Below are positions 8,309-20,300 of a stretch of 32,500 nucleotides of DNA, in pieces. The notes under the pieces were generated by a model. The model did no database searches and was not told where the DNA came from. It worked only from the letters and a program-made list of their open reading frames with translations. Source of the DNA: Tubiluchus corallicola (taxonomy: Eukaryota; Priapulida; Priapulimorpha; Priapulimorphida; Tubiluchidae). The position numbers and the translations under genes are program-made. Location of the stretch: contig JAQGDQ010001527.1 in NCBI GenBank assembly GCA_030141605.1, positions 1-32,500 on the forward strand, read 5' to 3'. The stretch's first letter is position 1. Each line of letters begins with the position of its first letter.

Positions 8309-11300
8309 CTGAAAGTAAAATTCAGGGATTAGAATGACAAAAAACTCTGAAACAGGCCGGGGGTTGGAGGGCCGCGTAGGCGCCCATGGGGGTTCAAGGG
8401 GGCGAAAACCCCTTGGAGCCAGCAACAAATTGCAATTTTGTGACCATAGAGAACCTCTAAGTGGACTTACAATATCAATTATCTTGTTTCATGCATAATT
8501 TAAAATACCCAACTATCAAGGATACATGATACCTAATTGTCTCAAAAACGCCTAAGTACTGGCCGCTCCTATGCAAAAGTATATAAAAACTGTCTGCAAT
8601 TGACTCAAATAACTCCGCATAATTGATTCTATATTTTTATACATAGAGATATACACGTGGTTACACTGATGTACGTGATGTAAACAAAGTGACGGCCTGC
8701 CATCTAGCTGTCAGCTTGTGAAATAATGTACTGGGTCCGTAAAAATTTTCTCAACGAATTTAAGCGATTTATAAAAATGGCACTACTGGTCTTCCAAAAA
8801 CTCGGAATTCTGCATATCCGGGGAAAATTCTCATCTCTGAAAATTGCAAATTACTTATCGGTTTGCAAACAACACATTAGTTGAGTGATGATTGTATTAT
8901 TACTGTGGAATTAGACAGGATTTGCTAATTACGGAAAATTATTTTTCACATTGTGGGCGCTAGCGGCAGCTAGTTAACGTTAGCGAAATCTTTTCAGTTA
9001 ATCCGTTAATTATTTTTCTACTGTTGTTAATCTGTTTATTATTTTTCTACTGTTGGTAATCTGTTAATTATTTTTCTACTGTTGTTAATCTGTTAATTAT
9101 TTTTCTACTGTTGTTAATCCGTTAATTATTTTTCTACTGTTGTTAATCTGTTAATTATTTTTCTACTGTTGTTAATATGTTAATTATTTTTCTATTGTTG
9201 TTAATCTGTTAATTATTTTTCTATTGTTGTTAATCTGTTAATTCTTTTTCTACTGTTGTTAATCTGCTCATTTTTTTCTATTGTTGTTAATCTGCTAATT
9301 GTTTTTCTATTGTTGTTAATCTGTTAATTACTTTTCTATCGTTGTTAATCTGTTAATTATTTTCCTATTGTTGTTAATCTGTTAATTATTTTTCTACTGT
9401 TGTTAATCTGTTAATTATTTTCCTATTGTTGTTAATCTGTTAATTATTTTTCTACTGTTGTTAATCTGTTAATTATTTTTCTATTGTTGTTAATCTGCTA
9501 ATTATTTTTCTACTGTTGTTAATCTGTTAATTATTTTTCTATTGTTGTTAATCTGTTAATTATTATTCTATTGTTGTTAATCTGCTAATTATTTTTCTAC
9601 TGTTGTTAATCTGTTAATTATTTTTCTATTGTTGTTAATCTGTTAATTATTTTTCTATTGTTGTTAATCTGTTAATTATTTTTCTGTTGTTGTTAATCTC
9701 TTAATTATTTTTCTACTGTTGTTAATCTGTTAATTATTTTTCTACTGTTGTTAATCTGTTAATTATTTTTCTACTGTTGTTAATCTGTTAATTCTTTTTC
9801 TATTGTTGTTAATCTGCTAATTGTTTTTCTATTGTTGTTAATCTGTTAATTACTTTTCTATTGTTGTTAATCTGTTAATTATTTTCCTATTGTTGTTAAT
9901 CTGTTAATTATTTTCCTATTATTGTTAATCTGCTAATTATTTTTCTACTGTTGTTAATCTCTTAATTATTTTTCTACTGTTGTTAATCTCTTAATTATTT
10001 TTCTACTGTTGTTAATCTCTTAATTATTTTTCTACTGTTGTTAATCAGTTAATTATTTTTCTACTGTTGTTAATCTGTTAATTATTTTCCTATTGTTGTT
10101 AATCTGCTAATTATTTTTCTACTGTTGTTAATCTGTTAATTATTTTTCTACTGTTGTTAATCTGTTAATTATTTTTCTACTGTTGTTAATCTGTTAATTA
10201 TTTTTCTACTGTTGTTAATCTGCTAATTATTTTTCTACTGTTGTTAATCCGTTAATTATTTTTCTACTGTTGTTAATCTGTTAATTATTTTTCTATTGTT
10301 GTTAATCTGTTAATTATTTTTCTATTGTTTGCTTCTCTCTATTGTAGATTCGCATCTTTATACTGAATAAAATAATTTCAGGTTTATTGCACCAGGTAAC
10401 TGCCGGGGTTAGATTTTTCGTTTGGATATTTTACTTAGCCGTATCCACACACACATCTAGGTTACACCGACGACGGCAATAGTTGTTGCCGAAACGTTCG
10501 TCTAGCGCGATAAGAGGTTTATAGGCTCATAAATTTATTTGTAATCAAGTAACTAAGTTACTTGCAGCTGATTTGGCAAGCTGAGTTAATTTTCAATTAT
10601 TTTACCTGCAAACTGTCCAAGAGGAATTCTGGCGAGCATCGGTTCGGCCTTCTCTTTTTTTCCCCACGCTAGACGTCCCATTTCAGTCATCACAACTGTC
10701 GGATTAACGGCATTAACCCGAATCTAGAAAAAGGATAACAGTAAGTGATGAATTTCAGACGTGCTAAATGTGTGTTAGGTCATGGTGAGAAGGACCTGAG
10801 GTTCAGAACTAAAGCACGAATGTTCCGTTCTTTAGTTCTTAAACCCACAGTCTTGTGATTTTGTTGCTAAGTTTAGTCAAGTTTTGGCCATAAAACAAAC
10901 AGTTTGGTGCTTTTGCAGCTAAATTTAGTAAAATTCTACCATAAAACAAACAGTTTTGTGATTTTGCAGCTAAATTTAGTCAAATTTTGACCATAAAACA
11001 AACAGTCTTGCGATTTTGTAGCTAAATTTAGTAAAATTTTACCATAAAACAAACAGTCTTGTGACTTTGCAGCTAAATTTAGTAAAATTCTACCATAAAA
11101 CAAACAGTCTTGCGATTTTGTAGCTAAATTTAGTAAAATTTTACCATTAAACAAACAGTCTTGTGACTTTGCAGCTAAATTTAGAAAAATTTTGACCATA
11201 AAACAAACAGTCTTGCGATTTTGTAGCTAAATTTAGTAAAATTCTACCATAAAACAAACAGTCTTGTGATTTTGTAGCTAAATTTAGTAAAATTCTGACC

Positions 11301-14300
11301 ATAAAACAAACAGTTTTGTGATTTTGCAGCTAAATTTAGTAAAATTTTGACCATTAAACAAACAGTCTTGTGACTTTGTAGCTAAATTTAGAAAAAATTT
11401 GACCATAAAACAAACAGTCTTGTGAATTTGTAGCTAAATTTAGTAAAATCACATATAGCTTAGCTGGAGTTACAAATTTTTCGTTTTCCGAAGACTTTTT
11501 TCATTTATTATGCCAAGCATTTAGGTGTAGAGAAAATAATTTGTTTCCTAGCCCTAAAACCGAAGTACATTAGCAACGAATTTCTGTTTCACATTATGCC
11601 AAATGTTAGAGGCACCACAGCTCTCTCCACCATGCCTCTTTTCTCTCTTTTCTGTTTCACCATTTTTTACTACCTCAACTAGTTTTTTATACCAGCTACA
11701 TTACACATCGGTACACTAAGAAAGTAACTATACAAAAAAACTAGGTGAATATGTGTGCTTGCATACAAAAATCGTCCCTAAGTCGACAATTAAGCTTTTC
11801 TGGTTATTCACGTATCCTGAATCTCCATTTCACGAGGATCATTTTGATACCAAGTTCATCGCTCTATGTTATTTCTAAGCTGAGATAATCCATGTTGAAG
11901 TTGAGGTGCAGGCTGCACACTGAAAAATATAATCTTGAGAAAATCACTGTTAAAGTCAGCCATTGTTCTAGTTATTGACACATCCTAAGTCTCCATTTCA
12001 TGAGGATCATTTTGATACCAAGTTCATCACTCTATGTTATTTCTAAGCTGAGATAATCCACGTTGAAGTTGAGGTGCAGGCTGCGCACTGAAAAATATAA
12101 TCTTGAGAAAATCACTGTTAAAGTCAGCCATTGTTTTTGTCACGTTTCTTCACTTAGCAACTGCACCAATGTTGGTTGCTAAGGACTTTGTTTAAATCCG
12201 GTAGATGCCTCTTCTTGAACAAAGATCAGGGCTTGGCAACAGAAAAACCCAAAGCAAAATGACAGCTTCCAAGAGCTACAATCGGAGTTTGAAAATACAA
12301 GTTTTTTACAATTGTAGTACTAGTTTCTAGCCAGAAAAGTTAGATTTTTAGTGCTTTTTAAAAATTTTCTGGATAATTTGACTTTAGATTATAAAAATCC
12401 AATATATTTAGAGTTTGTTTCTATAAAAACAAAAAATTGACATGAGACCAAATTTTTTGTGCATTCTACCTTGAAGCATCATAACGTAGCTCTAACTATA
12501 CCGACTTGTAGAAGAATTTAGTTTGCAAGCACAGATATACTAAATCATGACGTTTCGTCCAACCTATCACAATAATTAGCAGAAATAGTGCCTTAGGAAC
12601 CCGAACTTCCCACAGGGGAAAAGAGTTTAAAAACGAAACCGAAACATACAAGACCGTCCAAAAAAATCAACAATCCTATATTATAGGTTTTACATGTCAA
12701 ATGTAGACCTGCGTTAACTCAAATGTAGATTTAGGTAATTCAAATGTGTCTTGGTAACTCAAATGTAGATTTAGGTAATTCAAATGTGTCTTGGTAACTC
12801 AAACGTAGACTTAGGTAGTTCAAATGTGTTAACAATGGTTTTCAAGAAATGTTAAGTGCTTTTGGTAAGTCAAATGTAGACACATGTCAAGTCAAATGTA
12901 ACATTGGTATCTCAAATGTGGATCTTAAAGTTTAAGGACGTTAAATTTAATCTCCTTTAATTTCAATTTAATAATTGCTCTTAAGTTAAAATACTAACAT
13001 TATAGGTCTACTAATAGATGCACTATCTTTGGTTTATCTTTTTCTAATTTGCACTTAAATAACTTAATTACCGATTTATTCAAAGTAATGCATCTGCATT
13101 TGACTTACCTAAGTCACATTTGAGTTACCAAAACACATTCGAAATTCCTGTGTCTACATTTGACTTACCTAAGTCACATTTGAACTTTCCTGTGTCTACA
13201 TTTGACTTACCTAAGTCACATTTGAACTTTCCTGTGTCTACATTTGACTTACCTAAGTCACATTTGAACTTTCCTGTGTCTACATTTGACTTACCTAAGT
13301 CACATTTGAACTTTCCTGTGTCACATTTGACTTACCTAAGTCACATTTGAACTTTCCTGTGTCTACATTTGACTTACCTAAGTCACATTTGAACTTTCCT
13401 GTGTCTACATTTGACTTACCTAAGTCACATTTGAACTTTCCTGTGTCTGCATTTGACGTGTAAAACCTATAAGACAATACTTCCAGTGAACCAACCTTAT
13501 GCGGCCCAAGCTCAAGAGCCATACACTTTGTTAGCATATCTAGAGCCGCCTTGCTGGAACAATACATTGTGTGAGACTGCAGAGCCCTCTGTGAGGCTTG
13601 ACTGGAAATGTTGACGATCGAACCCTTGCAGTTGTGAGCAATCATGTCCTTAGCAACAATCTAGATTCAAGCGAGAGAACTTAATAAATAAAGTTTGTGT
13701 GATACTCTGCTGGCAAAATGCAAGTGTACTTATGATGTGCCTAGCAGTTAAACAGGTGATGTTATTGTTGTGGAGATCGCTGGCATCTATTGGAATTACA
13801 TAGAACATTGTAGAATGTTCCGTTAGAATAATCGTCTTACCGTGTGGAATGTTCTGCAACAAAACTTCTAGAAGCTTCTCGGGCACCCTATACAAGGCTG
13901 AGACGGACACACGCAGATTCACACGGACGCCACTTACACATTCTCTTGTATACTTGATTTTCAGATACACTCAAACGTTTTCCAGATTTTCACGTTTATT
14001 GTAATCATTTCGCGTTCCTTCATACTTTTGTGTTGTAGAATTCTCGCTTAATAAACTAATTTAATTTGACGAAGTGATTTCTGGTTTTCTCTACGAGCCT
14101 TCCGAGAGAAACAAAACACAACAGTTTTGTAATGTAAAATGTATTTATACATCGTGCCCAACATCATTTAAAATCTCAACACGCTGAAGAATAAAATACA
14201 TTTAAAATTCATAAGAAACATCAAATTTCAACAACATTAAAAATTAAAAAGTGCAATTTAACCATACGTGTTTTAGGATGTTGTTTAAAACAGTCTAATG

Positions 14301-17300
14301 AATTTGTAGAACGTGTAGCAACAGGTAAGTTATTCCAGAGATGCGGAGCACAGGTAGAAAAAGCTTTTCCACCATAGAATACCGTATTAGGAATTTTTGC
14401 TCGACGAAAGACATTGGCCTAGACTCAAAATAACATTACTCAATCAGTAAACACCTTCAATACATCACGACATATTTTGATTGTGTGTATGAAGAAATCT
14501 AAAGGTAAAATAGCTAAGACATAGGTAGAACACAGGTGAGTTTATTCATACAAATCAGTTAGTCATACAAATTATTCACAGCACATGTTTATTCCAAGAT
14601 CTCTGAAAGCCAACTGCCCAGGTAAGTTTTCTATGAAGCAAGGAAGCCAGCAATTCTATGAAAGGTAAATGTTATGCATACTACACAGTTCAAGGATGAA
14701 AGTTTAGACTGTATATGAAGAAATAGACTTATTTTACAGCTGAAATTTCTTGTATGGGATTTTTTAATGTTTTAACCACAGAATGCAATAAAATGACATA
14801 ATAATAAAAAATAATGACATATGACATCGTGAGCTTCACGACAGTGTTTTGGTTTTCAAATACATCAACAATACTAGAAAAATTTACGTTCGTGAATTCA
14901 CTTCTAAGATTAAATAAATGATGTAAATGAATTTGTTCATTAGCATTAGAACGAAGTGTTCGGCCTATGTCACGGCATATTAAAATGTTAGTAAGGTATG
15001 CAGGTGACAAAACCATGTCTATTTTCTAGGTGAAACAAACAATTTTAAATTGAATTCGGAACTTTACCGGCAACCAATGTAACTCTCTTAGAATGGGCTG
15101 TAATGTGATCATATTTTCTAGTTTCTGTAATGTGAAGGGCAGCAGAGATCTGAATTAGTTGGAGTTTGCGATTTTCATGTTCAGGGAGTCCAAAAGTGAA
15201 CATCTCATTTGTTTCAGTTGCTTTAGTAAGGACAACAATTTATTTGCATTTTGCAGATTTACTTGTCCGGTAATGCTGTAAAAGAACAACGCTCACAAAG
15301 GGCAGTGAGAGTCACGATTCCACTGCCAGGACAAATCATGTCATGTCACGTCATTCCACTTGTGATTCCACGTCGAAAAATTTCGTTTTGCATTCACTAG
15401 AATGAAACTCCAGTTTCATAGACAGTCTCTAACCGATGGAAAATAAGACTGTGTGAATGTGGTGCTGTCCAAACTGAACAGCATGTTTCAGCCACTCGCC
15501 CCAAAAGAGAAAATCTTAGAAATGAATTCACGAACGTAAATTTTTCTAATACAGTCATTTGCAAAAGTTTAAGACCAAAGTGATTTTTTTCATGAAAATT
15601 GACAAAACCATCGTTTAACACGGTTTCATCTAAAAACTATTCATTTATTCTTCTAGAAAAATATACTACAGCATATTTTGTATGTTTTTATCCAAAAATA
15701 GTAACAGTCCTTGAGCATTTATGTACTTTGTATGGCCACCGAAAACCGTAATCTAGCACTTATCGCCCTTTCAGTATATCCTTCTTGATGTAAAGTAACG
15801 ATTTGAACCCTCTGAGTCTCACTCAATGACGATTTTTTTTGCCCATTTTTTGGAACAGAAGAAAAATACAAAAACGGCCGATCTGTATGGATAGCGGCAG
15901 GCAAATGAGTCACTCATACTCACTAGACGTACTGTTTCAAACCACTAGCGGTTTGATGCAATCAACAAAGAATCTGATGCAATCAGATGCAACGGTACAA
16001 TGAAAATCCCGAAAACTCAAGCTTGGTCTTAAACTTTTGCAAATGACTGCATTGTCGATGTATTTGAAAACGAACACACGTTTAAAATTCGTTATGACGT
16101 ATTGAATTTATTTACGGATCGAGTAATGTCATTTTGAGTCTAGGCCACTGTTTTTCGCCAAGCAAATATTTAGACATTTCTACCTATACATGATTAGAGA
16201 TTTTTTGCAGACTTGTTATCTATAGTATTGTATTTTTTATGACTATAATATGACTGTAATACATAGGCATAGAACTAGTGTATTTAAATATGTAGCACAT
16301 TGCATGCAGTCATAAAAAACACTGTCAACAGAGGTTAATACCAGTGAATATTTTACTGTAACATAATCAGTACATAGATGTCCCAAATATCCCATAAAGT
16401 GGATTAACCTGACAGTTCAGCGCACAGGTGAGTAAAACAGACAGGTGACTAGCAGGTAACAAAACTGAAAAACTGACCAAAACCAAAAGCTTTACATTCC
16501 CGCCACAGATGGCGCCTCGTGCATGAATTTGTAACATAATCAGTACATGAATGTCCCACAGATCCCATAAAGTGGATTAACCTGACTGTTCAGAACACAG
16601 GTGAGTAAAACAGACAGGTGACTAGCAGGTAACAAAACTGAAAAACTGACCAAAACCAAGAGCTTTACATTCCCGCCACAGATGGCGCCTCGTGCACGAA
16701 TTTGTAACATAATCAGTACATAAATGTCCCACATGTCCCATAAAGTGGATTAACCTGACTGTTCAGAGCACAGGTGAGTAAAACAGACAGGTGACTAGCA
16801 GGTAACAAAACTGAAAAACTGACCAAAACCAAAAGCTTTACATTCCCGCCACAGATGGCGCCTCGTGCATGAATTTGTAACATAATCAGTACATAAATGT
16901 CCCACAGATCCCATAAAGTGGATTAACCTGACTGTTCGAAGCACAGGTGAGTAAAACAGACAGGTGACTAGCAGGTAACAAACTGAAAAACTGACCAAAA
17001 CCAAAAGCTTTACATTCCCGCCACAGATGGCGCCTCGTGCATGAATTTGTAACATAATCAGTACATAAATGTCCCACAGATCCCATAAAGTGGATTAACC
17101 TGACTGTTCAGAGCACAGGTGAGTAAAACAGACAGGTGACTAGCAGGTAACAAAACTGAAAAACTGACCAAAACCAAAAGCTTTACATTCCCGCCACAGA
17201 TGGCGCCTCGTGCATGAATTTGTAAGCAAGATTAAGAAAAAAAAGCAAAATCTGTTACATTGCATTTATTATATCTTTGTTGTTCTGGATGTCTCGTTTT

Positions 17301-20300
17301 GGTAACATCTTTTTGGACTCTAGTTTTTTCTGGTTAAGCAAGATTATAGTGTATTTTTCTCAAATTATGTATAATTATAGTCAATAAACAAACTGACTGA
17401 CTGACTGACTGACTAACTAACTAACTATCTAACTACTACTGCAAAGAACTGGACGAAGGAATTTAGCGAAAATAGTTATTTCCAAACAGCTTCGCACCGT
17501 TCATCACTGGCTGCGAAGCTCTGACGTTAGTTGGCGGATCTCTTGGACACCGAGACTAATGTCCAAGAGATGTCCAAACAATGTCCACTAACGTCCAAAC
17601 AACTCCTACATGTTTTTCGCACGAGGGTTATAAGTTCCGCACCTTCTGCCGCACGTTGTGGCGTACAATGCATAGTGATGAATGGCGGTACCCAAGGGCC
17701 TTCGCAACCAGTGATAGACAATGCGAAGCTGTCTGGAGATCAGTACACCTGCCAGAGTCATTCATCCGGTTTTTTGCTGCAAATGATGCGACACGATCTA
17801 TTCTTTTGAAGCCCAGAAAAACAAAGTGATGTCATGATGTAGTCAGGGATGAGAATTTTGCGCGGATACGCGGAATTCCGAGTTTTTGGAAGACCAGTAT
17901 TGCCATTTTTGTAAATCGTGTAAATTCATTGAGAAGATTTTTACGGACCCAGTACATTATTTCACAAGCTGACCGCTAGTTGGCAGGCCGTCACTTTGTT
18001 TACATCACGTACATCAGTGTAACCACGTGTATATCTCTATGTATAAAAATATAGAATCAATTGTGCGGAGTTATTTGAGTCAATTGCAGACAGTTTTTAT
18101 ATACTTTTGCATAGGAGTGGCCAGTACTTAGGTGTTTTTGAGACAATTAGGTATCATGTATCCTTGATAGTTGGGTATTTTAAATTATGCATGAAACAAG
18201 GTAACTGATATTTTAAGTCCAATTAGAGGCTCTCTATGGTCGCAAAACTGCAATTTGTTGCTGGCTGCAAGAGGGCTCCGCCCCCTTGAACCCCCCATGG
18301 GGGCCTACGTGGCCCATAACCCCCCGGCCTGTTTCACAGTTTTTTGCAATTTGTCATTCTCATCCCTGGATATAGTCAGAACAGAAGTGTAGTCATCCCA
18401 TCACAAAAACTCTCCACTCAAAGTTATATTACTTAGCATTAAGCCCGCCTGTTTGAAACACTTACGTAATTGGAAAAGAAAATCTTTAGTAATTTCACAT
18501 GTTCAGCTCACCTGGTAAAACTTCACTGATTCAACTGATTCAACTTCCCAGTTTGCACCACTGGCTCACCAAAAAACGTACTATCAATCTTACTGACGAA
18601 ATCAAGTAACTTATTTATTTGCGTTTCAGCAAAGCGTATTCTATGACCCACCAGCTTGAAACTGAGGCTAAAGCTAAGTTGCTAACCTGGGTAAAACGAT
18701 AATGAAATATGAAACAACCAGAAAAAGTTGTTTACCTGTGAAATAAAGAAGGTTGCTTTAACATGAACATCAAACGTTCTGAAAGAAAAGACAATACAAC
18801 AGTTTATGAACGGAAAGCAATTGTTTTCCAAAAATACACCTTATAAGTAAGTTGAATGACAGAGCAGAACACTGAGAGCAAGCTACAAAGGAAAGGACAG
18901 ATGACTCAGTATATTAGGCTTATTTTACTGTTCACTTAAACTGTTTGTGGTGTGTTAAAGGAAAGAACAAGTCACTCAGTATGTTGGGTTTATTTTACTG
19001 TTATCACTTAAACTGTTTGTGGTGTGCTAAAGGAAAGAACAAACCACTCAGTATGTTGGGTTTATTTTACTGTTATCACTTAAACTGTTTGTGGTGTGCT
19101 AAAGGAAAGAACAAGTCACTCAGTATGTTGGGTTTATTTTACTGTTATCATTTAAACTGTTTGTGGTGTGCTAAAGGAAAGAACAGGTCACTCAGTATGT
19201 CGGGTTTATTTTACTGTTATGACTTAAACTGTTTGTGGTGTGCTAAAGGAAAGGACAGATGACTCAGCATGTTGGGTTTATTTTACTGTTATCACTTAAA
19301 CCGTTTGTGGTGTGCTAAAGGAAAGAACAAGTCACTCAGTATGTTAGGTTTATTTTACTTGTTATCACTTAAACTGTTTGTGGTGTGCTAAAGGAAAGAA
19401 CAGGTCACTCAGTATGTCGGGTTTATTTTACTGTTATGACTTAAACTGTTTGTGGTGTGCTAAAGGAAAGAACAAACCACTCAGTATGTTGGGTTTATCC
19501 TATTGTTATCACTTAAACTGTTTGTGGTGTGCTAAAGGCAAGAACAAGTCACTCAGTATGTTGGGTTTATTTTACTGTTATCACTTAAACTGTTTGTGGT
19601 GTGCTAAAGGAAAGAACAAGTCACTCAGTATGTTGGGTTTATTTTACTGTTATCACTTAAACTGTTTGTGGTGTGCTAAAGGAAAGAACAAGTCACTCAG
19701 TATGTTGGGTTTATTTTACTGTTATCACTTAAACTGTTTGTGGTGTGCTAAAGGAAAGAACAAGTCACTCAGCATGTTGGGTTTATTTTACTGTTATCAC
19801 TTAAACTGTTTGTGGTGTGCTAAAGGAAAGAACAAGTCACTCAGTATGTTGGGTTTATTTTACTGTTATCACTTAAACTGTTTGTGGTGTACTAAAGGAA
19901 AGAACAAGTCACTCAGTATGTTGGGTTTATTTTACTGTTATCACTTAAACTGTTTGTGGTGTGCTAAAGGAAAGAACAGGTCACTCAGTATGTCGGGTTT
20001 ATTTTACTGTTATGACTTAAACTGTTTGTGGTGTGCTAAAGGAAAGGACAGATGACTCAGCATGTTGGGTTTATTTTACTGTTATCACTTAAACTGTTTG
20101 TGGTGTGCTAAAGGAAAGAACAAGTCACTCAGTATGTTGGGTTTATTTTACTGTTATCACTTAAACTGTTTGTGGTGTGCTAAAGGAAAGAACAAGTCAC
20201 TCAATATGTTGGTTTTATTTTACTGTTATCACTTAAACTGTTTGTGGTGTGCTAAAGGAAAGAACAAGTCACTCAGTATGTTGGGTTTATTTTACTGTTA

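Noticed and set aside
7952-8332. Plus-strand 126-codon frame
   Set aside because: It covers the 21-bp array and the antisense of DCXR exon 7. The minus strand carries the conserved protein.
15397-15621. Minus-strand 74-codon frame
   Set aside because: It is antisense to the LINE remnant and crosses the Tc1 terminus, so it cannot be a gene.
16540-17086. Minus-strand frames repeating [17 protein letters not shown]
   Set aside because: They are generated by the 173-bp satellite and repeat with it.
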